Translations under genes and position numbers: made by a program
The notes under the pieces: generated by a model
Seen by the model: only the letters and a program-made list of their open reading frames with translations
Database searches by the model: none
What the model was told of the DNA's origin: nothing
From: Glossina fuscipes
Lineage: Eukaryota > Arthropoda > Insecta > Diptera > Glossinidae
Assembly: GCF_014805625.2 (NCBI RefSeq)
Contig: NW_023998416.1
Coordinates: 11,126,976 to 11,190,975, forward strand
Direction: 5' to 3'
DNA: 64,000 nt
In this document: piece by piece, positions 37,570-49,534 of the stretch
How the letters are laid out: each line of letters starts with the position of its first letter
Numbering within the stretch: the first letter of the stretch is position 1

Positions 37570-40500
37570 ATGCATTTTTCAACTGCAATATATACCGTCT
37601 TTATATGCATTTGTGCTGAAGCAATCATTTTGAATGATATTGACTTGAAAAATTTTGTTCGCAGCGGTGCTTTAGATGTAAATATTTTACGTTGTTTTCT
37701 TCGTAACCGCAACACCTGCCCAAGTCCTTATATTGAATATCGCTTATATACACCGTAAGTGAAAATTTATTAAAGAAATAATATAAAATATGATAGAAAA
37801 TTACAAAGCAAACGAAGCGTTTATAATGAAAATCATGTGCGAATGAAAAGAAAGAAAGAAAGAAAATTAAAATTAACAAAAACAGAGCAAAACAAAGAAA
37901 AATTTTGGGGAAAAAATATTCTGCCCAAACTGTGTTAAAGTGTAATAACTAAATATGGAAAAATAATTAGCAAATAAATCAACAATTCATTTGAAGCTAC
38001 TTAATTAATTAATTAATTAAAAAGTGTTTCCCTAAACCTGTTTTGTTTAACGCATGTTATTTACGAATTAACTTCAACTTGAAAGTGCAAATTTACCGAT
38101 AAAATAATCAAAAAAAAAAAAAAAAAAAAAAAAAAAGAAAAGACCGGAGATTAAAATAAGTGGCGTCAAGAATTTCTTGCATAAATAACAATTGCGGCTC
38201 TTGCGGGTCCTACATTTTTGGGTTTTTCTTCTTTTATATTTAAATTTTATAATTTTTTGGCGTCTTTTTTTGACAAGGGTCTCATTCATAATCAGTGAAC
38301 AACATGATTTGTAGAAAAATAGTGGTTTACTCCTCATCGCAACCTCACTAGTAATGTTCTAACACTCAAAGTCATTTCCCTTTATAATACTTTCATGCAA
38401 ACGCCATACCCAAATACGTAAGGAAGATTGCGAGTGTTCGCAAGAGTGTGCGAGATGAGTCGATATTATTAGTCAATGAATCTGTAAGCAGTTTACGCTT
38501 TACTTTTACGACAAACTGCAAGTGTCGGATTGAATCGGTTTAAGAAAAATATGTGATAATTGGGCAAGTCCGACCTTTCAATACCCTAAGCAATTTGTCT
38601 AAAGCAATTCTTTATTTATTTCTTCGATAAAATACAAAAAATTCCGCCTTGTTCCCATGTAAAGGCACACTCATCATGGAAGGCGAACGGACATATTTTT
38701 AATCCACTAAAGTTAAGATTTGGTTGCCATGAAAAAACGTAGTTTTCATGAGCTACGTTTCAAGAAATAGATCTACATGGTCAAAATTGCGTCCAGTTAA
38801 TTCTCGTGTCATATTACCCTTATATCAAGAAATTTTTATCACAAAATATTATAAATTAGACATTTTTCAAATACAAAGGCTTCCTTTTTGTAGGCTTATT
38901 GACCTATTCAATCCACTTTGTCTTTGAGGCAAAACAAGTTAAATGCAACAAATTTCATTAAAAAAGCTCAAAACCTGCGAGAAGAGACATCGGACAGAGA
39001 AGCAGAAAAGCCTAAACCAATGCAGATAATGATTCCTAAACGATCAGTGTAGTAAATGATGCGTCTACCTCAAGTAGTTCGAAGTGTCATGTTCAAGAGA
39101 GATATACCCTGCACCACAAGTGCTGAAGAACGTAAAACTTCAGATGTCCAGAACACATCGTTCCTTGTCTGAATAAGTGCCGTAGTCATTATCATTCAGA
39201 TACAGAAAAATAAGTGAAAACATTATAAACCCTCGGTCACTTCACTTAACATAATTAAGTTCAAAATCAATCTAGCAGAGTTACTTAACCCATAAAGTTC
39301 TCATGTTAAATTTGGTCCACGTTCATCTGTATTTGAAATATTTCTCATATAGGCTTTTGTAATTTCATCTGGCTGCCAGATGACAGGTTGGTCTAAATTG
39401 AAAATAGCTTAAGACTAATAGGTTCGTTGATAAAAAATAAATAAATAAATTAATATACAAATTTGGACAAAGACGTCTCAAATTTTTAATTACTTCCTAT
39501 ATACGACCTTTTTAATCGTTTTCTATTTTTTATTAAATTCTTAACTTTGGAAAATAGCGGACCAAGGGATGTAGAATCTTGCTGCCTAACCTTAACCATC
39601 TTTTTTTTCATTTAATTTTTGTAAGACCTATTTGAGACGTTTTTTTTTATAGATCTGGTTCACGGTTAACATTAAAATATATTCTTTTTCACTTAGTAGG
39701 CTTTTTCGTTACTTTTTTTATTCATTATTCATTATTTTTTGCTCAAAATTATTATCAAATTATTCCTGGTCTCACCGATCGTTAATAACCTTAAGAAGAA
39801 CTGGACAGTTACTGCACCTGTTTTCTTTACTCATTGCTATCGTTTGCAAAATTAGTCTTACGTCATGGGAATAACGTTACGTAGGTGAAAATATATTGAA
39901 GCTTTTTTTTTTTTTTTATTTTTTCGATAATTTTGAGTTTTTTTCAAAGTCTTGTAGCTATTGAGGATTGAATAAAATCTATATTTTTCACTTGACTCAA
40001 TTCTTAAATCTCTAGCAGAATTTTCATGCAAAGGCATATGACTATATCGGCAGGGAAAGGGAGGAAAAGGACTGGAACGAAAAAGAATTAAAAAGACTTA
40101 CCACCTAAGCGTATTAACTAAAAGCATAAGAAAAAGACTGCCAAGAAGAAATAGTACTACAAAGGAGCCTTTTTCAAGGTTACCACTTCTATCAAAATTC
40201 CTCGCATCTAAGCTTGTGTAAGGCCCAGACAGTGGAAACTGGGGTCGAAGAATAAGGAAAACAACAAATCAATCGTATGATTCTACTTCTTCAGCTTCCT
40301 TTTACTTTCGCAAGCGTTTCACCTGCACACACACACACACACACACACATGTCGCGCTACGAAAATCATATAAAAATAAATAAAAACCCAAAACATATCA
40401 AATCAAGAGTCGAGAAAATAAAATAAACTAAGAATATAATCGGAACTTGGAAAAGATCACTTCCCGTGAAATGATTACACCATCGTGGCGGGCATTATAA

Positions 40501-43500
40501 AAAGGAAAAAATGTATATAAATGCATATATATACATCTAAAGTCAAGCTGACCGCCAACGTTATTAAGGTTCAAACATAAAACTTTATGTTCACACTGAA
40601 CCATTTTCACTTGACTCAGTAAATCATTTGTTGTTGACTTGGTGACTTGGTGGTAGAAGAAGAAGAAATAACGAGTGAAAAGTTATAATTTTTATTGGAA
40701 GCAATAACCTATTAACGTTAAAGGTTAGATTAGGAATCTACTACAAATGTATTCGAAAAAGTAACTGCCTCCGGAAGGAGGTTTTGCCGCAAATCTCAGG
40801 AAAACATTGCACAAAAATGAAAGACGCATGTAAGATTTCTTTTCCATAAATGATTGTCGAAAATTCAAGTTTACAAAATTTAAAATTCATTTAATTTCTC
40901 AAATATTTTTCCTCCTATCAAATCGGAAACTATGTCAACAAACGCGTTTCGTTTGTGTTAGTAGCGAAAACATTGCTCTTGACCATGCGAAATAAGGATT
41001 TTTTAGTGTATAGACACAAACAACTTCAACAAGTTTTTTTGGCATATAAAAGAAGAAAAAAAAAATTGAAAGTGCAATAACAACAACAACAATAGCAGTT
41101 AGTTTATAATAAGCCGGCTTAAATTGAAAACCAACGACTCAGCCAGCGAGTCACAAAATATTTCATTTCCATTTATGTTGTTTAATGTGCACACTAATCT
41201 CACTTGCAAATGTAAACAAGTGTCTCTTGATACTACTTTTTCTTTTGATCACTGTACTGTTTGAAGACTGTGCTGTTGGGATTTACAGTCGTAAGTAAAT
41301 AAATAAACAAACAAGTTTTTGCTTTCGTTTATCATATAAGAATTTTTATTTGAATTTTTCTTTTAAACCAAAAACTTATCCATAAGAACTGTCTATGCAT
41401 TGCAATCTGTATTAAAGAACTGCATGGTTCGCATGATTATGGACGGACAGTGTTCATGATCAAGGTAGTAGTAGTTTGGTGATGAAATACATTTACAATT
41501 TGGGATCAGTTTTAGAATTTTCACCTTAAACTTGTGGGAACATTGTGAACAGACAATGGAGCGGAGATCTTCGTGTTCAAGCATTATATTATGCCGATCA
41601 AAAGTGTTTATAAAAAATAGTCTTTCATTCAAGCATAGTAATATAGAATGTCTGTAAAGGTTGATATAAGATGAATAGTTAGCATTTTAAACGTTGGCAA
41701 ATCGCGCAAGAATACAACAACAACTCAACATATGCATTAATGTCTTCAATTGATTTAAATACGTCAACGTCGTACAATTGCGTTTCTCTCTATTGCTAGT
41801 ACGTTTACAACAGAAGCTTGAAAGCTAAACCAGAACTAAAACAATGGATTATTGCTCACTAATGCATGAACTTCTCACCCTATACACACTTAAGACAACT
41901 GGTAATGCCGGTAACGCGAGCTCGCGTCGGATGCGGTTCACTTATTAAAATCACTTTCCTGGGACATTGCAAAATTCATTCATATCAGTTCTAAAGTAAT
42001 CAGTTAATCACTTTGTATATATATAGTGAAGAACCCTATCTTGAAATATAAGCAAATCATAAAAAAAGTTTGAGGTGCAAACACAATCACATTAGCAGTT
42101 AAATAGGAATAGTGATATCAAGAATGCGTATGCGGCCTTTTCCAAATATTAGAAATCAAATCAAAATAATCTTGACTTAGGTCATTGACTTTGTCGTTCT
42201 CTTTGTCAGTTAATTTATTCCTTTACCATCTTGCAAGTCGCACTAATTGAAAAGAAATTTTAATCTTAACTCATATATGCTGGGGTATGTGGGTTTCAAT
42301 GTGCTAAGAAGAAGGACGCCCTGTTTCAGATATTGATCCAAAATAATAAATAGTAAAAATTGTTTAATTTTATGAAAGTCCCAGCAAGTCAAACCTTACC
42401 CCGCCAACAAGAATGGAGAGAATTCTTTACAAACTTGAAAACAAATTATAAAAAAATCATTTCATTAAATATCGTTTGATTTCTTAAAAAGAGATTGATT
42501 TGAAAATTTTTACACCCGCAATCAAATCAATAAAATGCATCAATTTTCATATCCCGTTCGTAATACTCAATCGCAATGAAATTTCCGGTTTTCAGCTGGC
42601 GTGAGCGACGCGTTTTGTGAACATAAATATTTAAAATTGTGCCTTTTTGTAACTTGCACGTCTCGTAGCAATAATAACCAGGCATAACATCAAAAATGCA
42701 CAAATACTTTTTTCTAACAACAAACAGGTCAAGTTTTGTGCGCAACAAACCGCTTTGGCGGGGAAAGTAACTATTCCCTCTTTATTCGAAGGACATTGCA
42801 CTGCAACTTTTCCATACTTTCATGATAAACACAACGGATGCATTACGATGTATAAAATGCCAATTATGCAATCTAAACGAACCATTAACATTAACGATAA
42901 AATGAAGTATTCATGGCAGTCGACGGTGGATGGAAAGCAGCGTGTGATGTGCTATGGTTTCTTCCAGCCAAAGAAAACCCTCGCACTACGACCGCAAAAG
43001 ACTGTGAGTTTTTTGTCATGATGAAACTCGCAGAAAATGTTAGCAACGCTAGCCTGGAATCTGCTAACCTCACCATTGTTATCGACAAGCACTACTCCTT
43101 CCATTTAGCTCTGACTACATGCAATGACTCAATGTCTGTTCGAGTAGAACTTTCGTTCTTAAAACGATAACCAAAATAAGTTTCTGATACTGCACGACCC
43201 GAAAACATCCACAAGATGATTATATTCTCCCTAAAAGATAAAAGGAGGCAGCTAATCACAGACGATACTTTTAATAAACCATTCTTTGTAATTCTCTTGA
43301 AATTTTCAATTTTCAACAAAAAAACTGTAACTGTAAACAGAGTAATGAGCCTAATAGGTATTTTTCAGGGAAACAGAAGGAAAACACCTATGAGTTATTA
43401 ATAGTAAATATATCAATAGTCAACTTAATTAACAAAAATGTTACACTCTTCATTTATAAACAGTTCGCGTCAAGATTTGCGTCTCAAGGTTTACACAGCA

Positions 43501-46500
43501 TTCATATTTATCTCCCAATTGCAATTTTTTCGAGTCACTATCTCTTGATTTCTTTATTGATATTTAAAATCAAATGAAATGAATTCGTTTCTACACGAGA
43601 TTACCTCAAATCGGATTGTTTCAGAGTCATTTGAAATCTCAATTACATAATCTTTACTTATCAAGGCATGAGAGATAATAAAAAAATTAAAAGTCATTTC
43701 AACACTTGACTGGCTATAAATGTTTTACTATATTTTTAATGTGAATCTCATTATCTGCTTATTAATCAATGTCAATAACTTTGTTCCTCGTAAAAAAATT
43801 GTTTGATTACATAACTACGTACATATATGTGCCTTTAATAACACAAATTTGCTTAAGGTGTAAAAACCATTGCAACTTTCCTGCATATTTCTCTAGACAT
43901 AGACTAGACTGACTGCTTCTTCCCCTTTTTCAAATTCAAATTTGAGTCAATTACACTGCCTGTCCCAAGGTAGCGTAGTTTAAAGAGACAATGGCCCCGG
44001 TTTTGCCGTTTTTTACTATTTCTCAGAAATAACATTTTTTTTCAAGTACGTAATAACCACCTCGACGAGTATTTTTATTCTATCCAAAAAAAAAAAATTT
44101 CAAAAACTCTTTCTCTACACTCGCACCACTTCCATGGCCAAATTTCAATCAATTGCATCCAATTAAAAATAAAATGAGCTTAAGGCAATTGAATTAGGAT
44201 ATTTATAAGTTATCCCACATTAAGTAAATAAACGAGTTGTGCCGTTTGGTCCAATTGCCCATTATAGCTTATCTAGGCGCAATAAATAACAATATTGATA
44301 TATTAAAATTATTCAATATTCAATAAATTGGAATAGAAATAAACGCAGTTCACTCACTCACCAATTCACTAGTAAGAGAATTACCAATGCCGGACGGATA
44401 AATACCTCCGTCCCACGCTCCTTTTCTTTAGGATCCCCCATATAAAATGGTGATGGAGACCATGGGTAGGGCAAGATATAGACTTGCCTTAGGTATGAGA
44501 CAAAGCCGTCCGGTAAATAAGTTTCGTCCCTCCGTTTGTCCGCGCAAGGGTTTTGTCACGTGAATTTCTTGGATGTAAATGTCTATGGAGTGTCTGTAGG
44601 ATAAGATTTGAAAGCCCCTCAGCTCTCCTAAACTAGCCAGCTTATCAATGATACGCGCATCCATCCGTTGGCAACCTGCGATTCTTTCCGCCCTTAGGAC
44701 TTTTCCGACTTTTTGACCGTTTCTTTTTTCTATTTTACATATATTGTTTTATTCCGTTTACCCATACCACACACAAAAGCGACAAGAGTTTCAGATAAGG
44801 AGGCAATTCTAACTTGCATAAAAGTCCCCCCGAAGTGGGACCCGAAAGAGAGTAAACGTAAAAATTCAAATGATTAGCAGACATGATATGTTACATAAAA
44901 GGGGCCCAAGGGGAAGAAATTCGGTTTTGGAAGTGTCGAACCCTATCGACATCTTGAGTGTACCTGGAGAACAGAATATCAATAAAATATTTAACTTGTA
45001 CTCTACCGGCCAATAGTTTTGATTGCTAATGCTCATCCTACTTTTTTTAACAATAGACTAATGAAGTCCATTTTTTGCCGAAAAGAAAAAATATCGAACA
45101 CTAGCAACATGGGTTATCGGCCCTATTTTAGAAAAGATTGTCATAAATCGACAGTCACAAAACAAGTCCTTCATTGTAAGAATTTGTCCATAATTGCAGA
45201 TTGGAGAGAAAGAGGTCTAATCTGAACACATATATTATTTTTATTAAATTTTTGGATCAATATTTGCCCCTTCTTATGAGCTTGTAATGTCAAATTTTTC
45301 AAATCATTTTTTTTTTTTTTTTGTAAGCTTTTCAGCATAACGGATGTGTATATAGTCGAATTAAAGTCATTTTGAATTTCAAGCTTTCAAGTACAACTCT
45401 ATCTCATGGAGTGGCAATTGCGGTTTTTGTCTCTTGTAATTAGGCTGCCGGACGGTGCTATTTACTATTCTCTTTCTAACGGCAGAAATTTGTCTCTGTA
45501 AAAAATTGCCAGCAACTTACCACAAGCGGTTTAAGCAACTGGAATACACATCCATATATTCAACAAACGCATCTACAACTATTACTATATATATATATAT
45601 ATATATATACTTAAGGTTCGTACTCTACATCAATTTTAACGATCAGGACACGAAGCTAAGTAAAGACTAACATAAGTCTTGCTGGTCATTGGCACATGTG
45701 CATCTTGTAGCCTCGACAGAGTGTTTCTCAAGATTGCAAGCAAAATAGAATATCTGCGTTCTTCCAAGACGATTTGGATTTTACCCTAAAGGGCTTGCAA
45801 CTTTCGGATTTTCTTATTTTTATGTGGGTAAGACTAGATCTTACAAGAAAAAATATATACGGAACTTTTTAATCCCCAATAATGACCCGCATTTCTCTTT
45901 AAATAATAAAATTATTGATGCGTTTAGTATCTCTACCTTGGTGCCATCTATTTACAAATGTACTGAGCCTCGTATATTGATTTCATTCATTCAACATAGT
46001 AATTAACGGTATTTCTATTACAAGCCCCATTATTCTTTTACACGACCTTCTATTTGCATGTAAGTATGTATAAACATTTATTCACTTATTTAGGCGTTTA
46101 GTTAAACATATCATAAAAACAAAACCGAATGTTGTTTATTTTTCACTCTCTCTTTCTTTTCATTTTCAATCAAAGTTTCAATGTCATGTAGCATATAAAT
46201 AAACTTGGTTTCGCTTGTAAACGGAAAACAAAGACAAAGAAAGTCAAAGAAACCAACCGTATTGTTAATAATAATTTCAAATTTCCAATACGTACATAAA
46301 AGCAATTGTTTACATAACAGTTTAACATGCTTGTGTTTATGTACAGATTTTCAGTATTTTGTTATGATTACTTTTATTAATGCAATGATCAATTTTCATT
46401 TCTTTTATATATAAATATGTATGCGCGTACGTGCGCCCGTGTGTAATGTAGGAAATCGTCACGCCACGGTATCAGACTAAATATACACAATCCGTTTACA

Positions 46501-49500
46501 ATGTATCAAGGCGGCTTTAGTAAACATCGCGAAACGGTATTTATAGTGCATGGATTCAACGGTACGTCTATCGATCGTCATCTGCAGTATTTAAGGGACG
46601 GTTAGTGAACGATAAAAAACAGAAATTTGAAAGACTTATTAAATTCTTATTTAATACATTTAAGCTTACATATCAAGGGACTACAATGTAATTACCGTGG
46701 ATTGGATGCCCTTAGCACGTTATCCCTGTTATTTGCATTCTTTAATTAATACGCGATTAACAGCGCAATGTACAGCTCAAGTAAGTATAAAACAAACAAG
46801 TAAGTAATGAAACCATAGCTAGTTCTTTGTACTCATACTACGCATACTACGCTCAAGAAAATAAAAAAATCTATGTAAACAGTAGTAACGTAGCCAATGC
46901 AAATGAAACAAATAAGAATATTATAGTGGGGTAAGGCCGACCTTAGATATCTTACACCACTTCGTCGAGTACAATTATTCGATAGTTTCGGTAATAGTAC
47001 AACAAAAATTACACATCATTTTCAAGCAAAAGTGAGCCCGCCCACAACACATGACATGGTCCAGATTACTTACTAACTTAATAAACTTTTCAAAAATTCT
47101 ATTATTTCTCAGTTTCCTTCAGAAGAAACTAGAAAACAGACTTCCCTTTCACGATAACCCCTCTATATGTTTGAAGTCTAAAAACTAGACTGGATGCGAT
47201 CCAAATTCTCTACCATTACTCTTTTTCGTTAGATTGTTACTATGCACCAATTTTCATCATAAAAAGTAAAACCTTTTTCTAAAAGGCTTACAATTCATGA
47301 GAAATCTTATGATCGGATGGGGTCTAAGAAATTGATCCATGTGTTTCAAATTTAGTCCACTTAACTTTTATGTCAAATTACTGCTATGGACCAGTTTTCA
47401 TCATAGAACATCAACACTTAGGCTTTTTCGCCTCTAAGGGTTTTTATTTCTTGAGAATCCTTATATATGGCAGCACCCAAAAAATGGACCTACTTGGCCC
47501 AACTTAGGTAAGGCTGCTTCCTTTGTCATTTTACTATTATGGGCCAATTTTCACCATGAAACATTGATTTAAAGATCCGTTTTTCGTAAACACGGTTGCA
47601 GGAGAGGGAGTTCAAGAAATAGGATTATTTTTGTTTTTTTCTCAAATCATGTTTAAAAATTAGTTAGTTCATATCATAAGTAAAAATTTTAAAAATAAAC
47701 CGCTAATCTCTTTGATTTGTTTACTTAGTAAGATCTTCGCCTTTGCTTAACTCTATTAGACTGCAACAGAGTTTACCATATTTTGGGTTTGCTTACTAAA
47801 CTAATCTCCTAGGCACTCTCGTACTTCCTTTACATACTGACAAAGAAAATCCGCAAAACAGTTTCTAAAATTTATTTTCTACTCAAATCGAGCAACGCGT
47901 TCAGGCATTCGATATTTTCTTCGCCGTTCATGTAGCTCGAACGCAGTTGAACTATTTTGTATGTACCTATGGATTTACCATGCCGCTTTTTAACACGTCA
48001 CATGTCCCTTTTTCGCAATACATTCCCTTTACGTTTTCCGTTATCTAGGCAGCACTATGAATTATGTAGAACTATTCCAGTATTTTGGCCAGAGTCTCAC
48101 TCATTATTGTTATTAATTGCGTGCGCAAACCGTACGGCGACGTTCAAGATCTATTGTACTCGCCCATGCCCCTAGCCATTTAGTTTTAGGATTTTTGCAA
48201 ATACCGTCAACTTGCTTGGATCGAAGCACCACACAATGTCCGGCGTTGTAAATTGCTCGTCAAACACGTGATGTCTATGTCTGTAGATTACCTCACATTG
48301 CCATGGAATATGACGAGACGGCGCTCTCGTCGCTTGGCAGAATCTGCCTGAATCGATGTCGAACATCCCCTTGTATTTTCAGATGTTGTAACTCCGTGAC
48401 TAAACATAAGTCGCTTATTCTTAATTCCAGTAGTTAATGTGTTATATCGGAAGATTTTATAAATCCTTTGGCGTGCCGTTGCCCTGCATGTCCCATTAAT
48501 ATGGCTCCTTGGTACGCCAAAAAGGTTCAGGATATAACATGGTGTCTCGGGCTTCCCTGTTGGCTAGGCAGTCAGCCCTTTCGTTGCCCTCAACACCCGA
48601 ATGGCCTGGCACCTCTATTAGTTACACATCATTGCGCCAGCCTACCTCATTCAAAGTTTGAATGCACTCCAAAAAAAGCTTAGATGTTATCAGTGGCCCC
48701 TTTAGGCCTTTCAGAACAAAGATATATCTTACTAATGAACTCATTCAAGCAATTCACGTAAATCGAGAAAAATGTTGTTTTTAAATCCTTTCTATGATTT
48801 CTTGTGGAAAATTTTAGATTTATTCGTTTCTTACACATAATGGAGCATTTCGAGAGAAAATGACTTGTGTCGGTCACTCGTTGGGAGCCCACATTTGCGG
48901 CATGGTTAGCAATCATTTAACTATTAAACAATACCGTATAATTGGATTAGATCCGGCCCGACCATTAATTGAACGTAAAAAAAGTAATCATTTTCGTTTG
49001 TCACTAGACGATGCCAAGGTAATACAAGTGATACACACGAACGCCGGTTTTCTTGGACAAGAAGGCAATAGCGGTCATTTAAATTACTGTATTAATGGTG
49101 GACGCGCACAGCCCTACTGCCGAGGAAATCCTATAAGTAAGTACGAATTATTTCTCTTCTTTCTTTAACTTAAACGGACTTTACAATAATAGGACGATCA
49201 CGCTGTTCCCACTTTCTGAGCATTTGTTATTTAGCATCGGCCGTATTTAAACATAAAAAATATCTGGGTGTTCCCTGTCCAGAAGGCTGTGTAGATATCT
49301 CCGGTCCGCAACGTCTGCCCCTTAGCAGGCGAAATCCTTTGGCTTTAATAGCTCAACTAAAAGAATTTTACATAGGCAATGATGCACCAGACGAGTAAGT
49401 ATTACGAGAAACTATTGCTCTATATCTGTCTTGGAGGTGTTTAAATCGGATTTTCTTCTCTTTTCAGTGCTATGGGTTGTTACTGCATAGATGTACCATT

Positions 49501-49534
49501 TGCCAAACATTGTCCATTTAGTGAAGTAACGTAA
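37570..49534 (+). CDS. Secreted neutral lipase / phospholipase A1-like protein (pancreatic lipase family)
   Basis: Six coding exons, join(37570-37754, 46452-46600, 46665-46780, 48818-49136, 49193-49394, 49468-49534), give 345 residues. All junctions are GT-AG and in phase. I chose Met at 37570 over the upstream in-frame Met at 37534: its context (CAAAATG) is better and it starts a signal peptide (MHFSTAIYTVFICICAEA). Visible family features are the oxyanion HGF at 95-97, nucleophile elbow GHSLG with Ser171, Asp195 in GLDPARP, and His263 in CSHF, so the triad is complete. The lid between Cys251 and Cys261 is very short, as in insect phospholipase A1-type members, and there is no C-terminal PLAT domain. 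It probably hydrolyses lipids outside the cell. Intron 1 is 8.7 kb and intron 3 is 2.0 kb with transposon remains. A candidate poly(A) signal lies at 49697-49702. Substrate is not predictable. Confidence 0.9.
38110..38136. repeat. Poly(A) run of 27
   Basis: Uninterrupted A homopolymer within lipase intron 1, followed by GAAAAGACC. On the minus strand it is a T-run. It could be the tail scar of a retrotransposed sequence, but no target-site duplication was found by eye. Confidence 0.9.
39055..39125 (+). repeat. Dispersed repeat, 3'-terminal fragment
   Basis: GTCTACCTCAAGTAGTTCGA, then GATATACCCTGCACCACAAG are degenerate forms of the family's right-hand module. Preceding sequence near 38990 (ATCGGACAGAGAAGCAG) may be the GACAGAC core. 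Confidence 0.45.
40326..40349. repeat. (CA)12 microsatellite
   Basis: Uninterrupted CA dinucleotide tract in lipase intron 1, a candidate length-variable marker. Confidence 0.95.
42500..43170. other. GC-richer island of unknown nature in lipase intron 1
   Basis: Compared with flanking DNA this block is less AT-rich and carries overlapping open frames of 60-88 codons on both strands. The longest plus-strand frames are at 42755-43021 and 42913-43170, and a minus-strand frame lies at 42527-42748. None shows a domain I recognise, and no splice-bounded structure is convincing. It may be an old transposon or transferred fragment. Confidence 0.35.
44389..44700. other. GC-richer island with GCCGGACGG motifs
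   Basis: Begins GCCGGACGGATAAATACC (44389) and contains GCCGTCCGGTAAATA (44505-44519), in which the GCCGGACGG motif is inverted relative to the first. A third related block, GCCGGACGGTGCTATTTA, is at 45447-45464. A 78-codon minus-strand frame spans 44428-44664 without a recognised domain. Composition suggests inserted DNA; origin unknown. Confidence 0.35.
46916..47620. repeat. Decayed repeat with three ~155-bp internal units (lipase intron 3)
   Basis: Starts with TATAGTGGGGTAAGGCCGAC and TATCTTACACCACTTCG, like the left end of the dispersed family. Then come three diverged units, each containing TTACTATGCACCAATTTTCA (47227), TTACTGCTATGGACCAGTTT (47380) or TTTACTATTATGGGCCAATT (47529), followed by TCATCATnnAAnATnnA and a TTTTTC...AAGGnTT...CATGAGAAAT-like block. 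Unit spacing is about 150 bp. Non-coding. Confidence 0.55.
48440..48740 (-). pseudogene. Non-LTR retrotransposon RNase H relic
   Basis: On the minus strand the block at 48551-48615 reads VPGHSGVEGNERADCLANRE, a near-consensus C-terminal part of a retrotransposon RNase H domain (W-PGHSG--GNE-AD-LA). Upstream are LECIQTLNEVGWRNDV and one stop. GC content is higher than the surrounding intron. It lies antisense to the lipase gene, ending about 80 bp before the exon 4 acceptor. The reverse-transcriptase part is not visible, so this is a 5'-truncated or broken copy. The GC-richer sequence from about 47950 to 48440 may belong to the same insertion. Confidence 0.75.

Larger units (their letters stand above)
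37755..46451 (+). other. Lipase intron 1 (8.7 kb)
   Basis: Donor ACC|GTAAGT and acceptor TGTAG|G. The intron holds an A-run of 27 at 38110-38136, a (TTAA)n tract at about 38002-38019, a (CA)12 tract at 40326-40349, a (TA)n tract at about 45587-45609, a dispersed-repeat fragment near 39055-39125 and two GC-richer islands at 42500-43170 and 44389-44700. I see no nested gene that I can support. Confidence 0.8.
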
